64,000 nt of DNA from Bradyrhizobium macuxiense (GTDB lineage: Bacteria > Pseudomonadota > Alphaproteobacteria > Rhizobiales > Xanthobacteraceae), in assembly GCF_007993935.1 (NCBI RefSeq), contig NZ_VITY01000003.1:558001-622000 (forward strand), read 5' to 3'. Numbering within the stretch: the stretch's first letter is position 1; the number at the start of each line of letters is the position of its first letter. The translations under genes and the position numbers were made by a program. The notes under the pieces are model-generated. The model ran no database searches. It saw only the letters and a program-made list of their open reading frames with translations, and was not told the origin of the DNA. Shown piece after piece: positions 28,348 through 38,039 of the stretch.

Positions 28348-28682
28348 ACACCTTCACTTCATCATCGCTTGTCGCGCCATGTTTGTGGTTCTGAGTTAAT
28401 CAGGACCACAAACGGGCGCGTTTGCTTGCAATCGATAATTGGCCTGACATACCGTTTTGTCGGGCAGCAAGGCGATTCGCGGCGAGCCGGCGTAGCGTGA
28501 TGACAGGTGCGACGCCACCTGTGATCACGCTGCATTGGGCGACACGAAGCTTGCAGAAGGGCCTCGGGCGGGCGTGATCTGGGGACAAGTCGGGCGAGAG
28601 CAATGAAAATCTCCGCCCGCATCATCGGAACCGGCGAATCCTCTCGGGCTTGATGTAAAATAGTTTCGATGTGGAGTCGGAG
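28348..28682. other. Intergenic region tolC-popZ with a strong hairpin
   Basis: These 335 bases contain the tolC terminator (28381-28413) and presumably the popZ promoter in the last 80 bases. I see no gene. The small minus-strand frames here lack ribosome sites and family features. Confidence 0.4.
28381..28413 (+). terminator. tolC terminator hairpin
   Basis: GTTTGTGGTTCTGA (28381-28394) pairs with TCAGGACCACAAAC (28400-28413) over 14 positions with one G-T wobble and a five-base loop. It begins 33 bases past the tolC stop. A T-rich tract does not immediately follow, but TTTGCTTG lies 8 bases on. Confidence 0.65.
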
Positions 28683-29429
28683 ATGACGCAACCTGCGAAG
28701 GTCCAAGAACCCTCGATGGAGGAGATCCTGGCGTCGATCCGTCGCATCATTGCCGACGACGAGGCAAAGCCGGGTGCGGGCGAGAAGCCGGCCGCTGCTG
28801 CTCCACCGCCGCCGAAGGCCGAGCCCGCGCCGCCACCGGCAGCCAAGCCGGTGATGAAGAGCCCGCCGCCCGCAGCGCCTCCGGCTGCAAAGGCCGCTGC
28901 GCCAGCGCCGAAATCACCGCCGCCCGCGCCAGCAGGCAACAGCCAGGACGACATCGATTCGCTCCTGGCCAGCCTCGACGAGGCGACGCCCGCGGCCGAG
29001 ATCAGGCCGTCGCCTCAGCCGGAACCCCAGCCCGAGGCCGACGTGTTCGAGCTCACCGACGACATGGCGCTGCCGGAGCCGGCCCCCGCGCCATCGTTCC
29101 GCAAGGTCGAACCGCAGGACGACGTCGAATTCACGGAGGCCCGCACCCGGGCGCCTGCTCAGGAATCCGTTCGCGAGCCAGTCCGAGAACCGCCGGCGAT
29201 CGAAACCGCGCCGATGCAGCAGATTATCTCCGGAACCACGATGCGGGCGGTCGAATCCGCCTTCAACTCGCTGGCCAACACCGTGCTGAGCAACAATGCT
29301 CGGACGCTGGAGGATCTGGTCAAGGAGATGCTGCGGCCGATGCTGAAGTCCTGGCTGGACGACAATCTGCCGGGCCTGGTCGAGCGGATCGTCAAGGCCG
29401 AGATCGAGCGGGTATCCCGCGGTCGATAG
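28683..29429 (+). CDS. popZ: Polar organizing protein PopZ (DUF2497)
   Basis: A 248-residue protein with the PopZ layout: a short conserved N-terminal helix (SMEEILASIRRIIADDE, residues 11-27), a long disordered Pro/Ala/Glu-rich spacer (about residues 30-170) and a conserved C-terminal oligomerisation region of helices (AVESAFNSLANTVL, then LEDLVKEMLRPMLKSWLDDNLP and a final VERIVKAEIERVSR). PopZ makes a polar condensate that anchors ParB-parS and recruits pole proteins. ATG 28683 with GGAG upstream is preferred over GTG 28671. It lies directly before valS, as in other Rhizobiales. Confidence 0.88.
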   Translation: MTQPAKVQEPSMEEILASIRRIIADDEAKPGAGEKPAAAAPPPPKAEPAPPPAAKPVMKSPPPAAPPAAKAAAPAPKSPPPAPAGNSQDDIDSLLASLDEATPAAEIRPSPQPEPQPEADVFELTDDMALPEPAPAPSFRKVEPQDDVEFTEARTRAPAQESVREPVREPPAIETAPMQQIISGTTMRAVESAFNSLANTVLSNNARTLEDLVKEMLRPMLKSWLDDNLPGLVERIVKAEIERVSRGR

Positions 29430-29495
29430 CCCACCCCGCTGGGGCTTGGCAGCCCTCATTCAGTCCCCAAATGCCCAAAACGCCGTTTTGACGTG

Positions 29496-29596
29496 CTAGA
29501 GCGTCTTCGAGCGAAGCGGCTGCCGGTTCGCGTGAAGAAAACGCGTCAAAACAAGAGCCTGGAGCTTCGGTTCTGATCCAATCAGAACCGAAATTG
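29496..29596. repeat. Dispersed ~100-bp palindromic repeat, copy A
   Basis: The stretch shares a core (CGGTTCGCGTGAAGAAAAC around 29524-29542) and a terminal hairpin with 41742-41840. The hairpin here is TTCGGTTCTGAT (29566-29577), loop CCA, ATCAGAACCGAA (29581-29592): 12 perfect pairs. It lies between popZ and valS and could end the popZ transcript. This type of element is frequent between genes in Bradyrhizobium. Confidence 0.7.
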
Positions 29597-29666
29597 CGCA
29601 AGTCCGGTTGACTTGGTGCGTTCCGGCGGCTTTCTAACCTTTTCCCATGGTCCACAGCGCATTGTC

Positions 29667-32534
29667 ATGATCGAGAAAAACTACCAGCCCGCCGATATCG
29701 AGCACCGCATGGCCCGGATCTGGGAGGAGAGCGGTGCGTTCAAGGCCGGCCGGCCCGATCGTAAGGACGCAGCGCCCTTCACCATCGTGATCCCGCCGCC
29801 GAACGTGACCGGCTCGCTGCACATGGGCCACGCGCTCAACAACACGCTGCAGGACATCCTGTGCCGGTTCGAGCGGATGCGCGGCCGCGACGTGCTGTGG
29901 CAGCCCGGCACCGACCATGCCGGCATTGCCACCCAGATGGTGGTCGAGCGCCAGCTGATGGAACGGCAGGAGCCGGGACGGCGCGACATGGGCCGCGCCA
30001 AGTTCCTCGAGCGGGTCTGGCAGTGGAAGGCCGAGAGCGGCGGCACCATCGTCAACCAGCTCAAGCGGCTCGGCGCGTCCTGCGACTGGTCGCGCGAGCG
30101 TTTCACCATGGACGAGGGGCTGTCGCGCGCCGTCGTCAAGGTGTTCGTCGAGCTGCATCGCGATGGCCTGATCTACAAGGACAAGCGCCTGGTCAATTGG
30201 GACCCGAAGCTGCTCACCGCGATCTCCGATCTCGAGGTGCAGCAGGTCGAGGTCAAAGGCCATCTCTGGTATCTGCGCTACCCGATCGAGGGCCGCAGCT
30301 TCAGCCCCGACGATCCGAAGTCGTTTATCGTGGTCGCGACCACGCGCCCCGAGACGATGCTGGGCGACACCGCGGTCGCGGTGCACCCGGACGACGAGCG
30401 CTATATCGATCTGGTCGGCCATCACGTCATCCTGCCGTTGGTTGGCCGCAAGATTCCGATCGTCGCCGACGATTATTCCGATCCGGAGAAGGGCTCGGGT
30501 GCCGTCAAGGTGACGCCGGCGCATGACTTCAACGACTTCGAGATCGGCAAGCGCCACGGCCTGCCGCAGATCAGCGTGCTCGACCAGGAAGGCTGCCTCA
30601 ATCTGGTCGACAACGAGGACTATCTGCGCGGCCTGCCTGTTGGCGCCGACGAGTTCGCCGCCGAGTTCGACAAGATCGAGCGGTTCGCCGCGCGAAAGAA
30701 GATCGTCGCAAGGCTGGAGGAGTTCGGCTTCCTCGAGCGGATCGAGCCCAACATCCACATGGTGCCGCATGGCGACCGCTCCGGCGTCGTGATCGAGCCG
30801 TATTTGACCGACCAGTGGTATGTCGACGCCAAGACGCTGGCGCAGCCGGCGATGGCAGCCGTGCGCTCGGGCGAAACCACGTTCGTGCCGAAGAACTGGG
30901 AAAAGACCTATTTCGAGTGGATGGAGAACATCCAGCCCTGGTGCATCTCGCGCCAACTGTGGTGGGGCCATCAGATCCCGGCCTGGTACGGCCCGGACGG
31001 CAAGGTGTTCGTCGCCGAGACCGAGGAAGAGGCGGTCGGCAACGCGCTCGGCTATTACGTCGAGCAGGAGGTCATCACGCCGGAGCAGGGCCATGACATG
31101 GCCACCGATCCCGCCAAGCGCGAAGGCTTCATCACCCGCGACGAGGACGTGCTCGACACCTGGTTCTCGTCGGCGCTGTGGCCGTTCTCGACGCTGGGCT
31201 GGCCGGACGACACGCCGGAGGTCGCGCGCTACTACCCGACCAACACGCTGGTCACAGGCTTCGACATCATCTTCTTCTGGGTCGCCCGCATGATGATGAT
31301 GGGCCTCCATTTCATGAAGCAGGCGCCGTTCTCGACCGTCTACATCCACCGCCTCGTCCGCGACGAGAAGGGCGCGAAGATGTCGAAGTCGAAGGGCAAT
31401 GTCATCGATCCGCTCGGCGTGATCGATGAATACGGCGCCGACGCGCTGCGCTTCGCGCTGACCCGCGAGGCGGCGCAGGGCCATGACATCCGCCTGTCGC
31501 CGCACCTGGTCGAGACCAACCGCAACTTTGCGACCAAGTTCTGGAACGCCTGCCGCTTCGCCGAGATGAACGAGTGCGTGAAGCCGGACGGTTTCGATCC
31601 GAAGGCCGCCAAGGAAACCTTGAACCGCTGGATCGCGCACGAGACCTCGCGCGTCACCCGCGAGGTGACCGAGACGATCGAGGATCATCGCTTCAACGAT
31701 GCAGCCGGCGCGATCTACCGCTTCGTCTGGAACGTGTTCTGCGACTGGTATCTCGAGCTCGCCAAGCCCGTGCTGATGGGCGAGGAGGGCGCGGCCAAGG
31801 CCGAGACCCGCGCCATGATCGCCTGGGCGCGCGACGAGATCCTCAAGCTGCTGCATCCGTTCATGCCCTTCATCACCGAGGAGCTGTGGGCCGTGACCGC
31901 AAAGCGCGACGGCCTCCTGGTGCTGGCGTCCTGGCCGCGCAAGTCGGGCGTTACTAGCGAGCAGCTGGCGGCGATCGCGACCGCAGGTCCGGTGGTCGAT
32001 CCGATCATTCCGCCGGTGATTGCCGCGCTCGACGCGGATGAGTTCAGCGATCCCGCGGCTGAAGCGGAGATTGGCTGGGTGGTCGATCTCGTCACCGCGA
32101 TGCGGTCCGTGAAGGCGGAGATGAACATCCCGCCGTCGACGCTGACGCCGCTGGTGATCGTGACGACTTCCGACGAGACGCGGGACCGCGCACAGCGCTG
32201 GAACGACACCATCAAGCGCCTGGCGCGACTGTCGGAGATCTCGTTCGCGGATACCGCGCCGGAAGGCGCGATGCAGCTGCTCGTGCGCGGTGAAGTCGTC
32301 GCACTGCCGCTCAAGGGCGTGATCGATCTCGCGGCCGAGCGGGCGCGGCTAGAGAAGGAGCTCGGCAAGGCCGACGCCGACATCAAGCGGGTCGACGCCA
32401 AGCTCTCCAACGAGAAGTTCGTCGCCAACGCGCCGGAAGAGCTCGTCGAGGAAGAGAAGGAAAAGCGCGCCGCAGCAACGGAGCGCCGGACCAAGATCCT
32501 CGAGGCGATCGAGCGGTTGAAGAAGGCGTCATAG
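29667..32534 (+). CDS. valS: Valyl-tRNA synthetase
   Basis: A 955-residue class I aminoacyl-tRNA synthetase charging tRNA-Val. The HIGH-type motif is HMGH in NVTGSLHMGHAL (about residues 46-57) and KMSKS is in GAKMSKSKGN (about 571-580). The editing (CP1) domain with TTRPETMLGDTAVAVHPDD lies between, and a C-terminal coiled-coil arm ends the protein (LEKELGKADADIKRVDAKL). ATG 29667 is 19 codons inside the open frame and starts the conserved MIEKNYQPADIE. Single-copy essential gene. Confidence 0.97.
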   Translation: MIEKNYQPADIEHRMARIWEESGAFKAGRPDRKDAAPFTIVIPPPNVTGSLHMGHALNNTLQDILCRFERMRGRDVLWQPGTDHAGIATQMVVERQLMERQEPGRRDMGRAKFLERVWQWKAESGGTIVNQLKRLGASCDWSRERFTMDEGLSRAVVKVFVELHRDGLIYKDKRLVNWDPKLLTAISDLEVQQVEVKGHLWYLRYPIEGRSFSPDDPKSFIVVATTRPETMLGDTAVAVHPDDERYIDLVGHHVILPLVGRKIPIVADDYSDPEKGSGAVKVTPAHDFNDFEIGKRHGLPQISVLDQEGCLNLVDNEDYLRGLPVGADEFAAEFDKIERFAARKKIVARLEEFGFLERIEPNIHMVPHGDRSGVVIEPYLTDQWYVDAKTLAQPAMAAVRSGETTFVPKNWEKTYFEWMENIQPWCISRQLWWGHQIPAWYGPDGKVFVAETEEEAVGNALGYYVEQEVITPEQGHDMATDPAKREGFITRDEDVLDTWFSSALWPFSTLGWPDDTPEVARYYPTNTLVTGFDIIFFWVARMMMMGLHFMKQAPFSTVYIHRLVRDEKGAKMSKSKGNVIDPLGVIDEYGADALRFALTREAAQGHDIRLSPHLVETNRNFATKFWNACRFAEMNECVKPDGFDPKAAKETLNRWIAHETSRVTREVTETIEDHRFNDAAGAIYRFVWNVFCDWYLELAKPVLMGEEGAAKAETRAMIAWARDEILKLLHPFMPFITEELWAVTAKRDGLLVLASWPRKSGVTSEQLAAIATAGPVVDPIIPPVIAALDADEFSDPAAEAEIGWVVDLVTAMRSVKAEMNIPPSTLTPLVIVTTSDETRDRAQRWNDTIKRLARLSEISFADTAPEGAMQLLVRGEVVALPLKGVIDLAAERARLEKELGKADADIKRVDAKLSNEKFVANAPEELVEEEKEKRAAATERRTKILEAIERLKKAS

Positions 32535-32564
32535 CGAGCGCCTTGATAGTAGACGCTTTGACGC

Positions 32565-33170
32565 TCAAAACCGCTTGCTGAGGAATTTCGATCCCTTCAG
32601 GCCGTAGCGCCACGGCAGCTCGATGGCCTTGGTGATGCCGATCCGGATCCCGGTGACGATGTCGGGCGTCTCCAGCCGCGCGTGGAGCGCGATCGGCGGC
32701 CGGTCGAGCGGCAACTCGCTGTGGGCGATGGTGATGCCCATCGCCTCGCACAGCTTGCCCGGTCCCGAGCACAGCGCACGCTCGTCTTCCAGCCCGCGCC
32801 GCCGCCGCATCGCGGCGAGCCCATGGGTCGGCTCGATCGCACGGATCAGGACGGCGCTGGCCGAGCCCGCTTCCTCGCACACGAAGTTGACGCACCAGTG
32901 GATGCCGTAGGAGCGGTAGACATAGGAGAACCCCGGCGGGCCGAACATCACCTGGTTGCGCGGGGTCGGGCCATTGAACGAGTGGGCCGCCGGCTCGGTG
33001 TGATGGTAGGCCTCGACCTCGGTGATGATGCCGCCGACGCCGCCGACCAGGAAGGTCGCACCGATCAGGTCGGGTGCGACCTCATGGACGCTGCGATCGA
33101 AGAAGGCGCGTTTCAGCGCCTTGCCGAGGCGCGGCGCGGTCGCACGGGTCGATCGGGGATTTTGAGCCAT
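32565..33170 (-). CDS. DNA-3-methyladenine glycosylase (Mpg/AAG family)
   Basis: A 201-residue alkylbase DNA glycosylase of the mammalian-AAG type. It has the [19 protein letters not shown] motif (catalytic Glu in TEVEAY) and the [19 protein letters not shown] block. It removes 3-methyladenine, hypoxanthine and related bases in base-excision repair. The frame runs to 33266, but ATG 33170 starts the normal N-terminus. Convergent with valS (30 bases between stops) and divergent from lipA. Confidence 0.9.
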   Translation of the reverse strand: MAQNPRSTRATAPRLGKALKRAFFDRSVHEVAPDLIGATFLVGGVGGIITEVEAYHHTEPAAHSFNGPTPRNQVMFGPPGFSYVYRSYGIHWCVNFVCEEAGSASAVLIRAIEPTHGLAAMRRRRGLEDERALCSGPGKLCEAMGITIAHSELPLDRPPIALHARLETPDIVTGIRIGITKAIELPWRYGLKGSKFLSKRF

Positions 33171-33302
33171 TTTGAGGTGGGAATCGGCATGGAACGGACC
33201 GCAACACTGCCAATATCTGGGCTGATCTGCTAGGGTCGCAGCGCGGGTTGCGAGCCGCGCCAACACCGATTAGCTATGGTTTCTCGCGACTTGCAGGCAC
33301 CT

Positions 33303-34262
33303 ATGGTCACCATCGTCGACACCATCTCCACCACTCAGCTCCGCCCGCGTCACCCCGAAAAGGTGAACCGGCCGGACGCCGTGTCGCCGCCGAAGCCGGA
33401 CTGGATCCGGGTTCGCGCGCCGAACACGCGCGGCTATGCGGATACGCGCCGGATCGTGAAGGAGAACGGCCTCGTCACGGTGTGCGAGGAGGCGGGCTGC
33501 CCCAACATCGGTGAGTGCTGGGACAAGAAGCACGCCACCTTCATGATCATGGGCGACACCTGCACGCGCGCGTGTGCGTTCTGCAACGTCAAGACCGGTA
33601 TGCCCGGCGCGCTCGAGGCGAGCGAGCCGGACTACGTCGCGGAGGCCACCGCCAAGCTCGGGCTCAGCCATGTCGTGGTGACCTCGGTCGATCGCGACGA
33701 TCTCGCCGACGGCGGCGCCGAGCATTTTGCGCAAGTGATCCGTGCGATCCGCGCGCGCTGCCCGACCACCACGATCGAGATCCTGACGCCGGACTTCCTG
33801 CGCAAGGACGGCGCGCTCGAGCGCGTGGTCGCGGCCAAGCCCGACGTCTTCAACCACAATCTGGAAACCGTGCCGTCGCGCTATCTGACCGTCCGTCCCG
33901 GCGCCCGCTATTTCCATTCGATCCGGCTGCTGCAGCGGGTCAAGGAGATGGACCCGACCATCTTCACCAAGTCGGGCATCATGGTCGGCCTCGGCGAGGA
34001 GCGGCACGAGGTGCTTCAGGTGATGGACGATCTGCGCTCGGCCGAGGTCGATTTCCTGACCATCGGCCAGTATCTGCAACCGACGCGCAAGCATCACGCC
34101 GTGATGCGCTACGTGACCCCTGACGAATTCGCGGGCTACGAGCGCGTTGCTTATACCAAGGGTTTTCTGATGGTGTCGGCGAGTCCGCTGACACGCTCGT
34201 CGCATCATGCCGGCGAGGATTTTGCGAAACTGCAGGCGGCACGCACAGCACGCGGCCGCTAG
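33303..34262 (+). CDS. lipA: Lipoyl synthase
   Basis: A 319-residue radical-SAM enzyme that inserts two sulfurs into octanoyl groups on lipoyl domains. The auxiliary cluster cysteines are in [12 protein letters not shown] and the radical-SAM cluster is [11 protein letters not shown] 33303 ([12 protein letters not shown]) fits alphaproteobacterial LipA; ATG 33276 would add nine residues. The gene heads a group with the P-loop protein and the RatA/Coq10 protein downstream. Confidence 0.95.
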   Translation: MVTIVDTISTTQLRPRHPEKVNRPDAVSPPKPDWIRVRAPNTRGYADTRRIVKENGLVTVCEEAGCPNIGECWDKKHATFMIMGDTCTRACAFCNVKTGMPGALEASEPDYVAEATAKLGLSHVVVTSVDRDDLADGGAEHFAQVIRAIRARCPTTTIEILTPDFLRKDGALERVVAAKPDVFNHNLETVPSRYLTVRPGARYFHSIRLLQRVKEMDPTIFTKSGIMVGLGEERHEVLQVMDDLRSAEVDFLTIGQYLQPTRKHHAVMRYVTPDEFAGYERVAYTKGFLMVSASPLTRSSHHAGEDFAKLQAARTARGR

Positions 34263-34363
34263 ATTTTGATGAACAGAGGGAAGCCGGCGCCATCATGCGC
34301 CGTTGCCGGATCGAGCCTTGATCGAGCCTCGAGCGAACCTTGACCGAACCTTGGACGGGACCA

Positions 34364-34903
34364 ATGCAGCGCGTTCTGGTGATGGGATCGTCGGGATCCG
34401 GCAAGTCGACCTTTGCGCGGCGGCTGTCCGCCCTGACAGGCATCCCGACCGTGTCGATCGACGCGCTGTTCTGGAAACCGGGCTGGGTCGAGTCCGACAA
34501 GGACGAATTCACCCGCCGCATGACCGCAGCCGCGCGAAAGCCGCGCTGGATCATGGATGGGAACTACACCAAGAGTGGTGCAGGTGAGTTGCGCAGAGAA
34601 CTCTCCGATACGATCATCTGGTTCGACCTGCCGCGATCGACCTGCATGCTCGGAATCCTCGGCCGCATTGCCGCGAGCTATGGCCAGGTGCGGCCGGAGA
34701 TGGCGGAAGGCTGCCCGGAGAAGATCGATCTGGAATTCTTCCGCTACGTCTGGACCTATCGCCGTCAGCAACGGCCGAAGCTGATCGAATATTTCGAGGG
34801 ATTGCGTGCCGATCAATCGCTGGTCTGCTTTACCAACCGGGGGCAGGCCGAGGATTATCTGAACAACCTCGCACTCCAGCAAAACCGTGCGAGTATCCAC
34901 TGA
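34364..34903 (+). CDS. P-loop nucleotide kinase-like protein (AAA/FlaR-type)
   Basis: A 179-residue P-loop protein with Walker A GSSGSGKS (residues 8-15), an adenylate-kinase-like substrate segment (SIDALFWKPGW, WIMDGNY) and a DLPRSTC Walker-B-like strand. The family is often annotated adenylate kinase or 'topology modulation' (FlaR) protein; the true substrate is unknown. TTG 34340 extends the frame, but ATG 34364 starts right at the fold. Its stop overlaps the next gene's ATG by one base (TGATG). Confidence 0.75.
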   Translation: MQRVLVMGSSGSGKSTFARRLSALTGIPTVSIDALFWKPGWVESDKDEFTRRMTAAARKPRWIMDGNYTKSGAGELRRELSDTIIWFDLPRSTCMLGILGRIAASYGQVRPEMAEGCPEKIDLEFFRYVWTYRRQQRPKLIEYFEGLRADQSLVCFTNRGQAEDYLNNLALQQNRASIH

Positions 34904-35370
34904 TGCCACGATTCTCCAGCAAGCGGCGGGTCCGCCACACCGCACCTCAAATGTTCGACCTGGTCGCCGACGTCGAGCGCTATCCGGAATTCGTGCCGCT
35001 GTGCCAGGCGCTCAAGATTCGTCAGCGGACACCGAAGGACGACGGCACCGAGGTGGTGGTCGCCGACATGACGGTTTCCTTCAAGCTGGTGCGGGAAACC
35101 TTCACCAGCAAGGTGACCCTCGACCGGCCCAACCTGAAGATCCTGGTCGAATATCTGCGCGGCCCGTTCAGCAATCTGGAGAACCGCTGGAGCTTCGAGC
35201 CGAAGTCGGAGACCGAATGCGATGTCGGCTTCTTCCTGAACTACGAGTTCAAGAGCCGGGTGCTGGCGATGCTGATGGGCTCGATGTTCGACGCCGCATT
35301 CGGGCGGTTTGCCCACGCGTTCGAGAAGCGCGCGGACCAGGTCTACGGCAAGCCGCAGCTCTCGACCTAG
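34903..35370 (+). CDS. RatA/Coq10-type START-domain protein
   Basis: A 155-residue protein of the SRPBCC/START superfamily: RRVRHTAPQMFDLVADVERYPEFVPLC is the conserved N-terminal hydrophobic-cavity strand-helix, followed by the MTVSFKLVRETFTSKVTLD sheet. In alphaproteobacteria and mitochondria the relatives are Coq10-like quinone-binding proteins needed for respiration; E. coli RatA was reported to affect ribosome association. For this organism a Coq10-like role is more plausible. Coupled to the P-loop gene by a one-base overlap and followed by a terminator. Confidence 0.82.
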   Translation: MPRFSSKRRVRHTAPQMFDLVADVERYPEFVPLCQALKIRQRTPKDDGTEVVVADMTVSFKLVRETFTSKVTLDRPNLKILVEYLRGPFSNLENRWSFEPKSETECDVGFFLNYEFKSRVLAMLMGSMFDAAFGRFAHAFEKRADQVYGKPQLST

Positions 35371-35403
35371 AGAAGCCGTCTCGTCTTCCTCCCGAAACGC
35401 AAA

Positions 35404-35424
35404 TGCCCGGCACAAGGCCGGGCA
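35404..35424. terminator. Hairpin between convergent ratA-like and BA14K genes
   Basis: TGCCCGGC (35404-35411) and GCCGGGCA (35417-35424) pair perfectly with an ACAAG loop. It lies 34 bases after one stop and 34 before the other on the opposite strand, so it can serve both. Confidence 0.6.
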
Positions 35425-35457
35425 CGACGGGTGATGCTGTGGGTTCGTTCGCCGCCG

Positions 35458-35859
35458 TCACGGGCAGGAACGCCGCACGCCGCCGGAGGCGGTGTAGGTG
35501 CCGGAAGCCGGGTCGTAGGAGCGGAAACGCTGCGCGCAATAGGCGTCGTTGTTGGCCTTCGCCTGGCTCGCCGCAATCGCGCCGCCGATGATCGCGCCGG
35601 CCGCAAGCCCGCCGATGACCGCAGCGCCGTTTCCGCCACCGTGGTGGTGGTGATATCCGCCACGGTAGCCGTACCCACCCCGGTAGCCGTAACGCGGGCC
35701 GCCGTGCCAGTGGCGATACTGCACGTGCTCGACGGAGGTAGGCTGGTCCTGCAAGCGGGCGGCCGGCGCGAGCGGCGCGGCAAACGAAGAGGCAATAGTC
35801 GACAGCGTCATGGCGCGAGCGGTGACTGCGGCCACGACCAAAGTTCCCAACTTCATCAT
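35458..35859 (-). CDS. BA14K-family secreted protein
   Basis: A 133-residue protein with a signal peptide (to about residue 27, SSFA), a Gly/His/Tyr-rich middle (YGYRGGYGYRGG, then four His), a glycine-zipper hydrophobic stretch (AVIGGLAAGAIIGGAIAA) and the C-terminal BA14K signature around AYCAQRFRSYDPASGTY with two cysteines. The family is named for a Brucella immunoreactive 14-kDa protein with lectin-like activity; the glycine zipper suggests membrane association. It is a single gene; no function beyond the envelope can be asserted. Start MMKL at 35859 with AAGGAG upstream on the minus strand. Confidence 0.8.
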   Translation of the reverse strand: MMKLGTLVVAAVTARAMTLSTIASSFAAPLAPAARLQDQPTSVEHVQYRHWHGGPRYGYRGGYGYRGGYHHHHGGGNGAAVIGGLAAGAIIGGAIAASQAKANNDAYCAQRFRSYDPASGTYTASGGVRRSCP

Positions 35860-36028
35860 TTTCTCCTTGTTGTGGGATTTTGCTGTTCGAAGAACCGTTG
35901 AAACAGCAGAGTTGGATCAGGAGAAAACGGCGAGGCGACGTCAACGTTCCACCTGAGGTAGGCGGCACTGGGTCGCAGTTGACTCGAAGATATCGCGGGG
36001 CGTCGCGTACGACTCGACTTGGGCAGGC

Positions 36029-36628
36029 CTATCCGCGCGGCGGCCGCCGACGTTTCGCGGCGTGGCTGCGCTGCGAACGGGCCACTCTCGGCCGCAACCG
36101 GCTGGCGGCCTCGCGGCGCGGCTTGGCGGCCTGCGGCGGGCGCGCAAGCTCCATCAGCATGCGCAGCGCCTCGACCACCGAACGTTGCCGCACGGTGCTG
36201 CGGCCGATCGCGCCGAAGCGCTGCTCGCGATGCAGGATGCGGCCGTCGCGCGCGGCGACGGCAAAATGCACGAGGCCCACCGGCTTGCCCGGGGTCGCAC
36301 CGCCAGGGCCCGCGATGCCGGTGATCGAGACCGCGAGGTCGACGCCGGCTTTCTCCAGCGCGCCGATCGCCATCGCGGTCGCGGTTTCCTTGCTGACCGC
36401 GCCGAACGTCTCCAGCGTCGCCGCCTTGACACCGAGCATCACCCGCTTGGCCTCGTTCGAATAGGTGACGAAGCCGCGGTCGATCACGTCGGACGAGCCG
36501 GGGATGTCGGTGAGCGCGCCCGCGACAAGGCCGCCGGTGCAGGATTCGGCGGTCGCGATGGTCAACTTGCGCATCCGGCACAGGTCGAGCAGCGAGCGGG
36601 AGAGGGCACGAGCGTCGCTGCCGCCCAT
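36029..36628 (-). CDS. CinA C-terminal / PncC nicotinamide-nucleotide amidase family
   Basis: A 199-residue protein with the CinA C-terminal domain: TIATAESCTGGLVAGALTDIPGSS (serine and lysine/threonine active-site region near residue 30) and SITGIAGPGGATPGKPVG. PncC enzymes deamidate NMN in pyridine nucleotide recycling. The last 35 residues are a very basic Arg/Pro/Ala-rich tail beyond the domain (about residues 160-199). It starts at ATG 36628, two bases past the ispDF stop; a GTG at 36637 would overlap ispDF. Likely co-transcribed with ispDF. Confidence 0.85.
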   Translation of the reverse strand: MGGSDARALSRSLLDLCRMRKLTIATAESCTGGLVAGALTDIPGSSDVIDRGFVTYSNEAKRVMLGVKAATLETFGAVSKETATAMAIGALEKAGVDLAVSITGIAGPGGATPGKPVGLVHFAVAARDGRILHREQRFGAIGRSTVRQRSVVEALRMLMELARPPQAAKPRREAASRLRPRVARSQRSHAAKRRRPPRG

Positions 36629-36629
36629 G

Positions 36630-37826
36630 TCAGGCACTCCAGCTCTTGTCGTCCCAGGGCAGACGGATCGTCGCGCTCGCGGTCGCCGCGATGCCTTCCT
36701 CGCGGCCGGTGAAGCCGAGCCGCTCGCTGGTGGTGGCCTTGACCGCGACGCGCGAGATGTGGACGCCGGAGATCTCCGCGATCTTCGCCCGCATGGTGTC
36801 GCGCAGCGGGCCGATCTTCGGCCGCTCGCAGATCATCGTCACTTCGAGATTGGCGATCCGTCCGCCGCGCGCGGTGACGCGCTCGACGGCATATTTCAGG
36901 AACTGGTCGGAGGAGGCGCCCTTCCACTTGGCATCGCTCGGCGGGAAATGCGAGCCGATGTCGCCGTCGGCCAGTGCGCCGAGAATCGCGTCGACCAGCG
37001 CATGCAGCCCGACATCGCCGTCGGAATGGGCCAGGAATCCCTTGGTGTGCGGCACGCGCACGCCGCAGATCATGACATGGTCGCCGTCGCCAAACGCATG
37101 CACGTCGTAGCCGGTGCCGGTCCTGATGTCGCCGAGCTGGCTTGCGAGCCGCGCTTCCTCGCGCACGAAGTCTTCGGGTGTGGTGAGTTTCATGTTGGCA
37201 GCATCGCCTTCAAACGTCGCAACGGTCAATCCCGCCCATTCAGCAAGCGCGGAATCATCGGTGAAATCGCTGCGGCCCTCGCGCGCGGCACGACGATGCG
37301 CCTCCAATATTACGTCGAAACGAAACGCCTGTGGCGTCTGCGCGATCCGCAGGCGCGCGCGCTCCGGCGTGGCCTCGACGTCGCCGGCATCGCTGGTGAG
37401 CTTGATCGTGTCGGTGACGGGAATCACCGGGATCGCTGCACCGGTCCGGCCAGCCGCGGCGATTGCGCGCGAGATCACGGCCGCGGTGACGAAGGGGCGC
37501 GCGGCATCGTGGATCAGGACGATGTCCGGCTTCTCGCCGGCGAGCGCCTCGAGCCCCGCATGGACCGAGGCCTGCCGGGTCGCGCCGCCCGGCGTTGGCG
37601 GTTGATGGCGCAGGTCAGCCACCGCTTCATCGAACAGCGCGGCATCGTCAGGATTGACCACCGGCTGCACCGCAAACACGTCCGGATGTCCGGAGAACGC
37701 CTCCATGGCGCGGTAGATCACCGTCTGCCCGCCGATCGTCCGGTATTGCTTCGGTCCGCCTGCGCCGGCGCGCAGTCCACGGCCGGCTGCGACAAGGATG
37801 GCTGCGGTACGCTCAGGCTTCGGCAT
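36630..37826 (-). CDS. ispDF: Bifunctional IspD/IspF (MEP pathway)
   Basis: A 398-residue fusion: IspD (about residues 5-230; nucleotide loop [27 protein letters not shown]) makes CDP-methylerythritol, and IspF (about 235-395; [33 protein letters not shown]) forms the 2,4-cyclodiphosphate. Metal ligands Asp and His of the DVHAF motif are present. The fusion is typical of alphaproteobacteria. ATG 37826; divergent from dusB over 213 bases. Confidence 0.96.
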   Translation of the reverse strand: MPKPERTAAILVAAGRGLRAGAGGPKQYRTIGGQTVIYRAMEAFSGHPDVFAVQPVVNPDDAALFDEAVADLRHQPPTPGGATRQASVHAGLEALAGEKPDIVLIHDAARPFVTAAVISRAIAAAGRTGAAIPVIPVTDTIKLTSDAGDVEATPERARLRIAQTPQAFRFDVILEAHRRAAREGRSDFTDDSALAEWAGLTVATFEGDAANMKLTTPEDFVREEARLASQLGDIRTGTGYDVHAFGDGDHVMICGVRVPHTKGFLAHSDGDVGLHALVDAILGALADGDIGSHFPPSDAKWKGASSDQFLKYAVERVTARGGRIANLEVTMICERPKIGPLRDTMRAKIAEISGVHISRVAVKATTSERLGFTGREEGIAATASATIRLPWDDKSWSA

Positions 37827-38039
37827 TTTGAACCAGTGACAGACGAATCAGGGATGAGGGGAGCGGCGGGGATCGCCCGCCGCGCACAGCCCTTAGCATG
37901 ACCGCTGCGCAAAAACAGAGCGTTTGCCGCTGACTGTGGGAAAAGCAGATTTTGTTGCAGTGCACTTGCGTCGGTGGTAGAAATGTCTAAACCGTAGGCA
38001 TGAGCCTTGACTGCACAAGAATTGTGCGCAGAATAAACG

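Noticed and set aside
29634..31856. 740-codon minus-strand frame over valS
   Set aside because: Antisense shadow: valS carries intact HMGH and KMSKS motifs on the plus strand, and the minus translation has no recognisable domain.
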